Shown here one piece after another: positions 1 to 12,475 of a DNA stretch of 64,000 nucleotides. This DNA is from Bradysia coprophila. Taxonomy: Eukaryota; Arthropoda; Insecta; Diptera; Sciaridae. How positions within the stretch are numbered: position 1 is the stretch's first letter; the number at the start of each line of letters is the position of its first letter. The position numbers and the translations under genes were made by a program. The notes under the pieces were generated by a model. The model saw nothing but the letters and a program-made list of their open reading frames with translations. It searched no databases and was not told the origin of the DNA. The stretch covers positions 3,275,397 through 3,339,396 of the forward strand of contig NC_050737.1 in assembly GCF_014529535.1 (NCBI RefSeq), given 5' to 3'.

Positions 1-3000
1 CTAGTGGCGTCATCCACGCTTTTTCAGAGCAAGAATATTTACGAACTGACATACAACTAATGAGTAGAAAATTCAATTACAATTCGCTTGTAATTTAAAA
101 TTCAAAAAGGCCAACTAAACTTTGCATCGCTAATTGTGTTATGTGTTACTGATGGGTTTTAGTTTAGTTCTCTTGCACGGATGTCATTCAATTTTGGTTT
201 TTTTTTATATTTTCTTTGATAGACTTTTCCCTATTATATCAGTACACATTCGAGTTAAAATAAAATAAAAGTCGAAGAGAAGGTTTTTGTTTAATGTTTC
301 GTTCAAGTCTCTTGGGCTTTGACTTGTACTTTGAATTGTGTGACAATTCATTCACTGATTTGATGTGAATTCAATTCAGTATACGGGATTTAAAGTCTCC
401 ATATTTTGACACGATGACTTAAGCGAACAATGGAAACAACGTGACATTATAATATAAATATTTACTGCCTGTCTCATGAGAAAGTTGAACATTAAATAAT
501 AGTTTGCCCTCTGCGAAAATGATCCATTTCATGGAGAATACTTTTGGCTCAACTTACGTGAATTCTTTTGTGGTAATCAACTAACGCAGGGAAAAAACCA
601 GGATACAATGGACGTGGCTGCGTATATTTAATTCATTCGGAAGCAGTGTTGTGATAAAGGCAAAACTCAGAAATGTGTTTTTATACCAACAAGCTTTAAG
701 CATCGTGTCTTTTCGATGGTAACTGTCTTTTCTGTAATAGTTATTGTATAATATGCCTTGTCTTCAGCTCAGATATACACTTAACGAAAAGATACCGAAG
801 TTTGTTCCACAAAAAGCACACTTTTGATATTGCTTTTAACTCATGTAATGAATTACTTTCGCAGCATACCATGTAATCTACTACTTTATAGTTATTAATC
901 TCTTTAACTACTAGCACAAATGTAGAAAATCAATGGATGCCGGTACGTCAACGATATCTTAAAAATTTTCTAAATCGTCGTTCCAATATGTCGCAAAATA
1001 AAATGCCAATATCTGCCGTGTTAGTAGCTCAAGGTCTGAATTGGGAGAGTTTTTTTTTTAGACAACCATGAGCTGATTAAGATGATGACCTTCGCTTTTC
1101 GGTACAAAAAACGGAGCAAAGAAAATGTACAATATAACAAAGGACGCATTAAAAAAGATTTAATAACAGAGCCGTGGGAGTAGAAGATGATATAATACCG
1201 AATGGAGAAGAATGTAAACCAATAAGAACAAAACAGAATGGAGAAGCTTTGTGCAACTAGCCTATACCAGCTTTTTGTAGGATTAAATTTATAGTTAGCA
1301 TAATCTGAACAGTGGATCCTGATGGCAGGTAACTGTGTGTTCTTTTGTCATTTTAGATGGATGCACTTTCTAGTCAAAGGTGCTTCTTTGAAAAATTGAG
1401 AGAGTTCTCACTTTTGAGCTTCTGACAAAATGTATGATGATATGAAAGGAGCCGTTTGAAACAGGTTAAAAGTCATTCACACCAGTCAGATTTTCATTTC
1501 TATAAACGAATTTCATGCCAAAAACGGTATTACTAAATCATTTTTATAATCCACAACTCGTATAATACAACGCAAATCGTACAATAATCTCTACCCGAGC
1601 ATTTCGTGCCGGGAAGATTAAGTGAAACGATAATCTTACTGTCGTCGGGACATTCGCATGGAAAGACACCGAATCAAATGAAAATAATTCGCAGCTAAAC
1701 AGGTCTCGACTAGACTGCCCTCCAACGAACTTGCTGATAAAAAATGTGTAAAACATTTTCATTTACAATTTTCGATCTACAAGCTCGAGTGTGACATTTT
1801 CAATAATATGTTCTGTGCTTATTTTATAGCCAGAAACTTTCGACATAAAAATCAAATGCGGTTTGCCTCGGTTTGCATTTACATTACAAGCTTCTACAAT
1901 GCTGTTCTCAGTAAACAGTAAAGTAAATAATTATGATTTGAGATGAGAAAATAATAAATATTCCACGAAAATGAAGTGTGGCTATGTGTGAGTGAGTGTG
2001 TGTGTTCCACGTGAAAAATTACGATTGAAACAAATTGATGAGAAGCCCCAAAATTTGGTGTGATAATATTTGATAGTCAAAATGTCTGCACGAAATTAAA
2101 TTTTGCCTTAACACAACAAACCATACTACGAGACGAGCATAATGTTTTGTTGTGCTTTATTTTTTCAAGGCGTTATCCGTTCATTTTTTGCTCCGTTTTT
2201 ACAAATTGTTCGGGGAGCAATTTAGATCCACATAAGACTTAAGACTTTGATGTTAAGAGCACAAAACATTCATTTGTTTTAATTTCAGTTTTTCGGTAAA
2301 ATCAAAAGAAAACTGAAAACAGCAGCAAGTCGCTGTGTAATGGATGTTTTTTCTTCTTCTTCGTTTCGTTTGCTGAATGAAAAAGAAAATAAACAACTTG
2401 CCATACAAAAATTATAATTCACGAATTCATATACAGAAAATTGAAGAACAGAGTGCATTGGTCTGATTAAAGGGATTATTCGCTCCGAATGAATGAAACT
2501 TATTTATTACATGCATTAAGATAAAAATTTGTTTGACTAAAAAGAGATAAAATTTCGTCGGTGCCAACGTCCCGAACTTTTCCACAGAACTGTTGACAGA
2601 GTTAAATATTCTCCGAATAAATTTGTTCGTCGAATCAAAAAGGAAAAAGACCAAAGAAAAATCGAAATGTTTCCTAAATTGAACCAGCAGAACATTTTTA
2701 TTTTATTTAAATGTGTAAACTATATGCTATATTGATATTGATATTAGGAGATACAATGCACATATCCATGTATATAAATATGTACGTATTTAGAGCGGTG
2801 GATGGAAAAGAAAAAGAAAAATGTTTTCTCTACAAGATTCACCATAAATCCATACACATAAGTATACAAAATATCTCACACATATAAGTAATATATATTA
2901 TGGTAGTACAACACACAGCGAAGGGAACACTGCTAAAATCTATCACACAAAAAAAGGACATACCATACATACCAGTAAATAATAAATTCACAAAAATTTT

Positions 3001-3102
3001 CCAAATCATTGTGTAAATTCTGTTCGCTGAGCTTCGTCTTATCCTTAATTTGTATCCAAAAAATGAATTTTTCACTAACAAATTTCTCAATCAAAATGTG
3101 TG

Positions 3103-3234
3103 TAGGGTACGGACCCCAGTATTCGGCATAGTTTAGAATATCGGCCATCTATTGTTTAGAACAATGAAACCCAATGAAACCCATTGTTGTGGCCGATATT
3201 CTAAACTATGCCGAATACTGGGGTCCGTACCCTA
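3103..3234. repeat. Near-perfect 45-bp palindrome (foldback element)
   Basis: Arms 3103-3147 and 3190-3234 are reverse complements over about 45 bp with no mismatch that I can find. They are separated by a 42-bp spacer containing a short direct repeat (caatgaaaccca type). The outer ends read tagggtacgg and ccgtacccta. There is no internal coding capacity. This is most likely a small foldback MITE. The lack of arm divergence suggests recent origin or arm-to-arm gene conversion. Confidence 0.85.
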
Positions 3235-4533
3235 TATCCTTTTTATACACCGACGAACTTTTGACTATTACAACTACGGCGTTCGAAATCCGATTTTTTC
3301 TTCTTAGCCAGGCCCATGTTAAAAGGGGCCATCACTTTATGTCATAATATAAATTTTTATTTTATTCCTCTTTGTATACGAAATAACCAATTTTTCTCCT
3401 CGCGTATATGTCACACAAACTAAAACTATTACGACTTGATAACACTGACAATTTTGTTGCAATTTAGTTTTGAATTTCTTAAATAAAATTTGGTTTTTAG
3501 TTAAAATGGCTTGGGAATTTTATCCATTTTAATGGATTTTTTTTGTGTAAGAAACCCCGCACTTATCGAATACGAACGATATCAACTCAACTCATCTCAT
3601 CGACTGATTTCTTGTATATTTTTCTGTGAAACGTTCCGTCTTCTCGGACCGTATGCGATTCGGTTGAGTTGAAAAGAGATAGTTTAGGATATACAGAAAT
3701 GTGTTGAGATATGTTGTTGGGTTCGTTGTTCTACTGTTGTATGGGCAACGAAAATGCTGGATTTGTTTCTTTCTTTATTGAGTTTTCGTGAAAGAGACGG
3801 TGTGTGTGTGTAATGTTCTGTGCATGTAATGGGAAAAAATACTTGATTTTTCGTAAAAATCAAAATATTTACTACATGTATAGAGGGTGCAAATGTGAGA
3901 GCTCTATGGGAAAAGAAAGTGTAATATGGGTTTTCATTCACCGAAAAAACGCCACTTCGAAATTGTTTGTTGTTCACTTGTTCGATGGAATATTTCAGTC
4001 CCTTTTCGAAATGGCAGATTCATTCAATGATATTCAAAGATATTTTCGATGGAGCTGTAACTCTTAGGTGTTGATCTTGTAAAACACGGTGATGTTGAAG
4101 AGGGGAGGTGCGAAATTCATTGAAAATTGCATGCATTCTCACGCGTCAGGTATTATCGCTAATGTACACAGAGGAAAATCTTGATGGTTCGTTGGAACTG
4201 TTTTTTTTTTAATGATTGTAGACTGATGCAGAAGCGCAATTTGCACAAAGCAAACTGCTTCAATGATCTTGTCATAGAAGCAATGTCAACTGTACTATCT
4301 TTGTAATTTGTTCCGTGTGAAAGATTTGTTGTCGAGCCTCTTCAAAAACTATATTGAAATTGGACTGCCGCGTTTTTGCTCGAAATCACTCTACCGGCTT
4401 CCTATGATGGAAAAACTTAAACAGCAGTTGCTGTGGTTCTTTTTATAACCTATGGAATTTCAATTCCACAATATTGCCGGCAACTTTTCTTTTGTTATCA
4501 TGAACTGAATGCTCTACGTATTTTTCTACGACC

Positions 4534-4925
4534 TAATGTTCTACGACTCCCAATGGCAATTCTGTTTGCTTATTTCACCAATCAGGATGCTTGAATTAAT
4601 TTTACAGAAACAAGTTTCGTGTGTATGACATCGAGAACGACTCATAATCGAGAAGTTACTGGATCGAATCCAAGGGACGTTCTCATATCCTAGTGAATTG
4701 ATATTTATTTATAAGAGGCTTTATTGGTCTAATGTTCTACGACTCCCAATGGCAATTTTGTTTGCTTATTTCACCAATCAGGATGCTTGAATTAATTTTA
4801 CAGAAACAAGTTTCGTGTGTATGACATCGAGAACGACTCATAATCGAGAAGTTACTGGATCGAATCCAAGGGACGTTCTCATATCCTAGTGAATTGATAT
4901 TTATTTATAAGAGGCTTTATTGGTC
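4534..4925. repeat. 196-bp tandem duplication, two copies
   Basis: Copies 4534-4729 and 4730-4925 are head-to-tail and differ at about one base (caattctg versus caattttg). The unit has no ORF. Near-identity implies a recent duplication or an assembly artefact. Each unit has a stretch (about 4640-4690 in the first copy) that vaguely resembles the anticodon and T arms of a tRNA-Met, but the stems pair poorly, so I do not call a tRNA. Confidence 0.9.
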
Positions 4926-4973
4926 ATATGTTCGACAACTTTCTCAGCCCTCGGTATATTGGATGCTACTAGT

Positions 4974-5166
4974 CAACGCACTTCAAGCAAAAGTGCGTTC
5001 TAGTCAACGCACTTCAAGCAAAAGTGCGTTGAGTGACAGCTGTCAAATAGAGTACTACTTTAGATGAAAAATGTTTACAAATTTTTTTTACAGTGCCGAA
5101 ATTTGTTTGATACACTGTCCCGTTTCAGTACCTATTTAGAGTACCACTCATGCTTTAAGTGCGCTG
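4974..5166. mobile_element. hAT-like MITE, family 1, copy with duplicated left end
   Basis: The left end begins caacgcacttcaagcaaaag and the right end finishes with the inverse (atgctttaagtgcg). The flanks share tactagt (4967-4973 and 5167-5173), a probable target duplication. Internal blocks tagagtactac and tttagagtaccac match the copy at 33738-33890. The left terminal repeat is present twice in tandem (start 4974 and again near 5005). There is no coding sequence. TIR plus a 7-8 bp target duplication suggests a non-autonomous hAT element. Confidence 0.75.
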
Positions 5167-5173
5167 TACTAGT

Positions 5174-5600
5174 TCATTAATTCGGCAACAACTTTGTGAT
5201 ACTCGCTAACTTGTAAGTGTGCTTTGTGAGCATCCTGATTCACTTCCTAAACTTGTAAGTTTGCTTTTATCAAAATTAATGAATTACTTTCGCAGCTTCC
5301 AATGTAACCTCCCTCCTCCCCCGTCCTTCCCTCAGTTAGTCCTCCTGTTGTTTTAATTAAGTTTTTCAGTTATAGTCTTAGTTTTAAGTTAAGTCAAGTA
5401 TCAGTAAAGGTTTTTGTTAAGTTTTCCTTTCGCCTTCTCGCTCGACCATCGCCATGTAAATAACTAACACGCTAACACTAAATTAAGTTGAAAAGCCGTT
5501 CTTAGGCTAAACTCTTGCTATAGTCGAAATGTTATTATTATAGACTTATTTGTATTTTGTAGAATAATAAAATTCGTTCAGTTCAGTTCCAATGTAACCT
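5174..5600. mobile_element. MITE family 2 copy interrupted by a retroposon
   Basis: The motif gaattactttcgcagc followed by ccaatgtaac marks one end of a family also seen near 838-880 and, inverted, at 8203-8325. This copy abuts the family 1 MITE on its left and carries the 5311-5586 insert on its right end. It is non-coding. The left boundary is uncertain. Confidence 0.5.
5311..5586 (+). mobile_element. 5'-truncated non-LTR retroposon insertion (3' UTR only)
   Basis: A 276-bp segment is flanked by the identical 14-mer ttccaatgtaacct at 5297-5310 and 5587-5600, a clear target-site duplication. The insert is pyrimidine-rich at its left end and finishes with aataataaaattcgttcagt, the kind of AATAAA-plus-short-repeat tail that non-LTR retrotransposon 3' ends carry. 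It has no ORF. I infer target-primed reverse transcription of a heavily 5'-truncated element. The clade cannot be assigned from the 3' UTR alone. Confidence 0.75.
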
Positions 5601-6620
5601 ACTATTTGTACTAACTACAACTAGACAAAAATATGAGAAATTTAGTCAAAAAGAATATGTTCGATTGGGTAAAAGGATCTACAATTTAGAGATCCGCAAA
5701 CTTTTGACTCAAGTTGACGTAATTTATTTGGAATTATGACTTTATGAGGTGTCCAAGTTGTCAAAATTAACAGAGGTTCATCCGATACCTTATCTGACGA
5801 CAACAGATATATCGAGATAAACAGTTTTGCACTAGAGAGCTATGTACGAGGTTATTCTTCTAGGCAGATAAAGTATTGCTTAATGCTGCTTTCCCTCTCG
5901 ATATCTGAACATAGTTCCCACAAATAAAATCCACATACTTTTTAGATCTAACTTCAACAATAATTCCACTCAAATCCTCATCAAATTAATAGTTTCAAAA
6001 ATTTGAGAGATTTAAATGACAAAGCAAGTACCTTTAGCCCATATTTGCATATTACTAGCAAGGTGACATGAACATCTTCGTTATAATGTTTTTTTTTTAC
6101 AAACTAAGGCTTGATTTCCACTTACAAAAAAGCCCTTCGTTTTCTCTTCGTTAAACAATAGAAAAGAGTCATGGTTTAGGTAAACGGAGGTAGAACGGAG
6201 TAAGTTTTTGTAAGAGGAAATCAAGCTCAACTCTCATGTAGAAATCCATTAAATTGCTGCAGAATATAGTGTTTTACTTTACCCATTTAGCCCAGTTTTA
6301 ACTGTGGTACGCTATTGTTTTAGTGTCAAGTTAGTACAGTTGATCTGTGGGACAGCAATAGATAACCAACAGACTTGCGTTACTGTTATAACGAAGTGAA
6401 ACAGCCCATAGCAAACTGAACCGGAAAAGTCAAAAAATCCGCGGTATGTTTTCGAATTTATTTCGATTTCGAACTTACACAATGGAGGCCCTATGCGAAC
6501 ACACTATGTCAATTTTGACAATCACGTAACCACCATCCACCGAAAGGATCGAAAAGTGTATTTTGTTTACGAATGTTTAGCTTTTTACTTAAAGTTAGAC
6601 AATTTAGAAATTGAATTAAA

Positions 6621-7221
6621 ATGAATAGAAAAATTTTGTTGAATTGTGAATGGACATTAAAGCGAGTAGTAAGTGTTTGTGTTAAATATTTTGCTTCTTT
6701 TACTACTTGACATTTTTACAAGTTATCAACAAACGCGAAAAAATTCGATGGTACAGCAAATGTGTCTGAACTGACGAAGGACTATATTGGGCCGCCGGAT
6801 ATCAAATCAAATATTCGACCGGTTATACGACACATCCCGGAAAATGAAACCAATACGGAACGTTTACTGAGGACCCGTGCTACCGAAATCGAAAAATGGA
6901 ATCATCAAATTTGGGAGAGTCACAATAAACGATTCTTCGATGTCAGTGGTGTTTCCTCTCAAATCAACCACTGTTTCTAATATTTGACTTTTTATTCAGG
7001 AAAGGGAGGCCTTCATTGCGGCAAATAAAGATAAAGGTTCGGATACGGTGCCAGCTGATAAAATGAGCGAATTTTACAAGTACTTTTTGGACAAGAACTG
7101 GAGTTTACATTTTTACTACAATGTATCGTGGTACATGAAAAATGTGGAATTGTTACTTTTATCGGCTCAGGTAAACATTAGTCAAATTTTTCGAAAACTT
7201 CGTAACAAAACCAGGATGTAA
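6621..7221 (+). CDS. COA8: Cytochrome c oxidase assembly factor 8 (APOPT1 family), mitochondrial
   Basis: COA8 is a mitochondrial protein needed for assembly and stability of cytochrome c oxidase (complex IV). It spans three exons: 6621-6668, 6723-6941 and 7000-7221, encoding 162 aa. Both introns are short (54 and 58 bp), with GT donors (gtaagt, gtcagt) and AG acceptors, and they keep the frame. Residues 1-30 are basic and hydroxylated, as in a mitochondrial presequence. The family signature follows: DYIGPPD at 36-42, then SNIRPV, the IPENE motif and a W-N-x-Q/H-x-W stretch. Exon 3 holds the ADKMSEFYKYFLDKN block and the aromatic FYYNVSWYMKN segment, matching human FYKEFL and YYNRDWYKRN. The C-terminus (about QIFRKLRNK) is basic as in orthologues. 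The start is the first in-frame ATG, and the family is usually about 160-205 aa. Assignment is firm. Confidence 0.93.
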
Positions 7222-7558
7222 TTACTAGTCCATTTATATAATTAGAAATTATATGTAAAGTGTTGGCATAACGTTTCCACTGTATTTTCTTTGTTTCTAT
7301 AATTGGCACTGGAGTGAGGCTTTGTATAAGGAGCGATAAAGATGGGTAATGGATATTTCAAGTTGGAAAGTGTTCTCAATCACAAACTCGTCCAACTTAC
7401 TACTGACAGCATGCATTTGCACACATCCATTTTCTACTTATAATGATTATAATAGCAAAGGCTAAGTAATGGTATTTGGCAAAGGCAAAGTAATGGTATT
7501 TGCTACTTTATGCAAGCGACAGGGGGTGGTAAAGTAGCAATCATTTGATGATGGTTCA

Positions 7559-7627
7559 TTTTTGTGCAAATGTACCAAAATGTAGATCATGTCGTCTTCC
7601 ACATTTTTTCACATTTGCACAAAAATT
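7559..7627. repeat. Short hairpin
   Basis: The arm tttttgtgcaaatgt is repeated in inverse form as acatttgcacaaaaat about 40 bp later. It is non-coding. Just upstream (about 7450-7505) a unit around aaagtaatggtatttg is imperfectly repeated. Confidence 0.55.
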
Positions 7628-8202
7628 AGCTATCGTGGCTACACGGTAAGCAAAAAGATTTGAAAAATATTTCGGACAAAAATAGATCACTAATTTATAT
7701 GGGTCTGTCCTCAATCGCTACCCATCGCTACCTGAGACTGATGATGTTTATAACGCTTTTAGTTCTTGATAGTAACAATTTTAGTTTTTCATAGTTACTC
7801 TTGTAGCACTCACGCAAATAACTGATTGTAATAAACAATAACAGACTAATCCCAATCACTTCAACATTAAAAATGTTTTAACGTAGAAAATTAAACAAGC
7901 AATTAAAGACAATTGCCTAACGCGATTTTTCGAATTAACCTAAAGAAATGAGTCTTTTAGATTGGTCGACATTTGAACAGGGGTAAAAAAATTGAAAATG
8001 TACTAATCAGCAACGAAGAGCGTACATTCGAGTTGTATAATTTTACGTCTTACTTGAATACTTTATGAATGAGCAAACCATTGGTTTTCTTAAGAAAAAT
8101 TGAATTTTCCAAGAAATTCACGTTTTTATTGGTAACTTCCTATACTATTAAACCGTTATGTCGGTACTAGTTAGATGTATTTACTAGAAATATTAAGTTA
8201 CA

Positions 8203-8325
8203 TTGGATGCTGCGAAAGTAATTCACTACATGGGGTAACAATTTTGTGATATAAACACACGAGTGAGTTTGCGAGTGTCACAAAATTTTTATCGAAGTAA
8301 AGAAGTGCAGAGCAACATCCAATGG
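8203..8325. mobile_element. MITE family 2, near-complete copy
   Basis: The terminal inverted repeats are cattggatgctgc on the left and the inverse (gcaacatccaatg) on the right, enclosing about 120 bp. The block gctgcgaaagtaattcacta reappears inverted near 838-880 and 5280-5296, which makes this a repeated family. I found no convincing target duplication. It is non-coding. Confidence 0.65.
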
Positions 8326-8819
8326 ATTCTGGTTTACTACCTACCTCATGCCTCAAGCGGATTTCCACATAGGAAAATGAAAAAAATGAACCAACAAAAT
8401 AACATGTTATGGCTCATTATCGTAGGGGGCCAATTGATATATATGCAATGGTGAACATTTGCAATGGGGCAGGTAGTACATATATCTGCATTTTCAGTTT
8501 CTTTTCAGAAGAAAAGAATTTTGAGAATGAAAAAAAATAAATTTGCGTCTTTGTTCCTGAGTTTGTAAATCACTGTGAATCATTTTTGTTTGTATTTAAG
8601 AATATTGGATAAACGATGGAAATACTGATTTTTGTATGAAATGTTAAAGTTACTTCACGGTACAAAAACTATGGCTTGGGGGTTTGAGGAAAATGTATTT
8701 CTTATCTGTAGGTTATTGGCCGAATGGATGGTTAATAATCACTGATTTTATTTACATTCGCTTCGAGTGTGAACACGTGAGCAGATTTCACAACTTAGAC
8801 TTAGACATAAACTTAGACT

Positions 8820-8950
8820 ACAATTGCTAAAAATTTCCTATGTGAGCGCATAGATTACGTTAACGTAGAAATGCACTGTTTTTGTTTGTACACCAGCTGG
8901 TGATATTTAGCTGGTGCTTATTCTGCACATAGGAAACTTATAACAATTGT
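8820..8950. mobile_element. TIR element (MITE-like), 131 bp
   Basis: The left end acaattgctaaaaatttcct and the right end (…aggaaacttataacaattgt) are inverted repeats of about 25 bp with a few mismatches, continuing into tatgtg and cacata. It is non-coding. Confidence 0.65.
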
Positions 8951-11260
8951 ATATGCTAGAAAATTACGGGTTTTCATTTAATCGTACCGAGTCCTCGAAA
9001 AACAATTGAACAGACTAAATTGTACTTATAGAAATGTAACCTTTAAATTCCGTAAAATAGAAATAAATAAAAGTAAATTCATTTCGACCATTTTCTCAAA
9101 ATTAAAGTTAAGCTAAAAATCAGGGTATGACCAAATTTATGTGAAATTGCTCGTAGTACTGGACTCCACGTAGATATAAGAATTTCCTCGTCAGATTTCT
9201 TTTTGCAATAAATATGGCGTGTCATATTCCGTCAAACGAAATATTGTCTGTTGTAGTTTCTGAAATACTTTTGAAATACGCTGTTAGTTCCGTCGTTGTT
9301 TTATATTCTGACACTAAGATTTTCCTTTTTACTTCAATTGATCGAAGTCAGAACCCCTCGCTGGGTACACATGTTATAACATAATTCATTTCAAGTCATA
9401 GTATTATTGTTAGATACCACGTTAAAATACGTATTTTTGGAACGATTAAAAAATAGCACTGCTCCTATGCTATGAAAAATCAAATTCATGGTAGAACTAA
9501 CTATATGTTCCTAATTTAGTCGTAAATAAAACTATTGCTGACATTACATCTCATATTCTCGGCAATCAAGCAAACAATATTTGAAAGAGATGAGAAGAAT
9601 GTTTTAGCTTTTGTTTTATTCACCTTACACAGATCATCCTAGCATTCACTTACTTTTACATGCTTATGCACGACAAAGTGTACTTTACATCACTGTCCAC
9701 AAACATAAAAATGTGTTACGTCACTGCTTGAAAATGCTTGTTTAAGCACGTGTGATTACTTCACTCGCCTTCGGCTCGTTCCGCAAACCTCACAGTCGCC
9801 TAAACAAATATTTACAAACAGTGACATACTATGAGTCGAATGTTTTTTTTTTGTTTTTAATCAGAGACAAAGTGGATTTCTTGAACAATGCTTTTAGTCT
9901 TACCTTTTCCGCTTCCCCCTTAACACTTGCAATTACAACTTTTACCATTTCTCTGTGTTACCAGTAATTTAACACTGAGTAGAAAATGAAGAGGGTCGTC
10001 AAGGAACTTAACACATACGTCAATCGAATTCTATCAGATCCTTTTCCATATATAAAAAATATTCGTTAAACAGTTTACAGTCTGCATCGGCAACGACGAC
10101 AAGAATATTATAATCAGGTGGTGTAACAGACTTAATGATTACATCAAGGGCAACAGTTCTAAACGGCTGAACTACTCTTTTTGGAACTACGCAACCGATT
10201 TTCATAAACTTTTTTTCCCCTGAAAACTAGAGTTATTTTAATTCTTAACCAATTTTGAGGACACCCCATGCAGTTTTTTTTTTCTTTACCGAACTAAATC
10301 CTAATATTAGTAGATCATTTATCAATTTTATTTTATTTTTGGTCTCAAAACACTTTTGCGAGAAGAAACACGAAGTAGGTTAATGTGCCATGACGAAATC
10401 TTTTTCAAAAATACATTAAAATGATGACTTAGACCTGGTGATTTAGACTAAGGGAATGTTTAAAAACATTTTAGTGTTGCTGATTTTGAAATTGCAAACA
10501 TTTTTTATGTTGCCACACCATCTACAGAAATATTGGGAGTCCGTAGTCATCTTTCAAACTTTTAGATAGAGCTTATAGAAATAAATCTACGTTTATGAAA
10601 ATCGGTAGAGTAGTTTGAGAAAGTAGTTACGCCCTTTAGTATTGTTCCTCTAAATATAATAAAACGTTGAGGCTTTTTAAAGTTTTACTTAAAAAAATGT
10701 AGATGAGATTCATGAGTCGTATGAATGACAGACACTCAACATTTCAGGAGTTATTGTACTGTTTTATTCGTCACTACTAATTTCGATGTCCAAGACGGTG
10801 AAATTATGTCTATGGGCTACCACAAACGTGGAGAGTTTTTTTTGTGAACGAAGATAGGAATTTTAGAAATTATTTTATTTTATATTTCTCTGTGTGGTAA
10901 GACTAACATTATGCATCAGCTCCGAGAGGGAGTTTGGCTTTGTCTACGCCTTCGACTTAGGATCACAATCACCAACGCGTCAAAATAAACATTAGGACAC
11001 AGGTGCATAATATTTATTACATCCTTTTCAAACCTAACCAATTTTCTTGTTCTCCCTAGGTGTGTAATAAGCCACTTGAGACCCTCGGGAAAACAGAGAC
11101 ATGTGAAATATTTTGTTTCAAGCCCTTTGCGATATTTTCAACAAAAGATGTATCAGATTTAGTGATTATATATGAGGAGATTTGTGCATAAACCGGAAAA
11201 AAATTATTTCAAAAATGTCTTTTTGTGACGGTTTTTGCATAACTCTACTCATACAGAGAT

Positions 11261-11317
11261 CGAGGGGTCACCGACTTCCAGGGATTATTTGGGATTATTT
11301 TGAAGTCGGTAACCCCT
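11261..11317. repeat. Miniature inverted repeat resembling ends of the 40.4-kb foldback element
   Basis: Left cgaggggtcaccgactt and right aagtcggtaacccct are inverted. They match the TIR of the 40453-41109 element (cgaggggtaaccgactc) with two or three changes. Only about 25 bp lies between the arms. The flanks acagagat and acagatac are partly alike and may be a decayed 8-bp target duplication. Confidence 0.6.
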
Positions 11318-12475
11318 ACAGATACGCTTGCTATTAATAAAAGGTTAAAAATAGAAATAAGGCCTGTTTTTTTTTTTTAATCAATGATAGCCCAATGGAA
11401 ACCTTGAACCATAGCTTTTAGAATGAAATGAACTAAAATAAACATTTTGAGATATCTTCAATTTTTCACACGTATGCATCGTGAAGACATAATCGAATGC
11501 AAATAGAGTGCTGTATGATTGGAAAAGTTTGATGTACATTCAATGTTAATGTTAACAAATCCTACACAACCTATTTTTGTTAATAAATCCGTACAATGTA
11601 TTTCTCAAATCATCAATGAAGAATTATAATGAATATCTACGATTAAAAAAAATACATCTTGAGCAGCGGTTTATCGAAATGTGAACTTGAGCATACTAAA
11701 AAATTACTTGTTATCATTTATTTGGTAATTTTATTACTTCTAAGAGCAATGACTGTACATAGCAAAAAGCATTGCATTGCATTTGTCGGTACACTGATAA
11801 TGTCCATTTTTTTTGCATGTTGTTAGGGAACATGCGTTCAAAAAATTATCTTAGAAAATTTTGAAATGAAGCCATGCATGAGGTGATAATCAATAACGTT
11901 TTACTTCAGCCCATACCTAACGCATCTATGTGTTGACCTATGATTTATCTCCGCTAATTTCTTGTGAATTTGTTTGAAGATAACATATGTGTGTGGTTCA
12001 CTAAGTAAAATTGTAGATTTTTATTAATGAAATACGCAGTGTGATTTTGAAATTAAAACTAAAGAATGATAATGGTACTACGGGAAAGTAATAAACAAGT
12101 TACATAAGTGCATTTTACTGACGCATAAGCATATTATTTGAAGAAAAAAATACTCTAGATACTAGTCTGATTAAACTGAGGTCTCAATGAAGGTCGTAAA
12201 GAGGCTAGTCACTCAGGGGTTACGGACTATTATAAATCGAAAGTGGTAATTAACGCTAGTATAGACGTAATGGAACCTCTAGGTGACATCATCTGTTGTT
12301 GACAGCGACGATCGGAGTAAACGTTGAGCTCTGGGTGTTGCTGCCAATTATGGTAAAATGTATGTAAAAACTATTAAAGTAAAAGATTTTATCAGTGGAA
12401 GTTACTAAATTGAATTAACAGATTCGATACTCATGGCGTTTTTTTGCGGAAGAAACGTTAAGTCGTTTTTCAATT

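Larger units (their letters stand above)
1..6620. other. Intergenic region, TE-rich
   Basis: No coding region is supported here. Open frames are short, lack recognisable domains and show no splice-linked continuation. The stretch holds a perfect long palindrome (3103-3234), a 196-bp tandem duplication (4534-4925), a hAT-like MITE (4974-5166), pieces of a second MITE family (near 838-880 and 5174-5310) and a truncated retroposon (5311-5586). A GT-rich run lies near 1981-2004. The left half, about 1-3100, shows only AT-rich unique-looking sequence to the eye. Confidence 0.6.

Noticed and set aside
4640..4690. Possible tRNA-Met gene
   Set aside because: Only the anticodon loop string and a T-loop-like motif fit; anticodon and T stems have several mismatches and no acceptor stem is visible.
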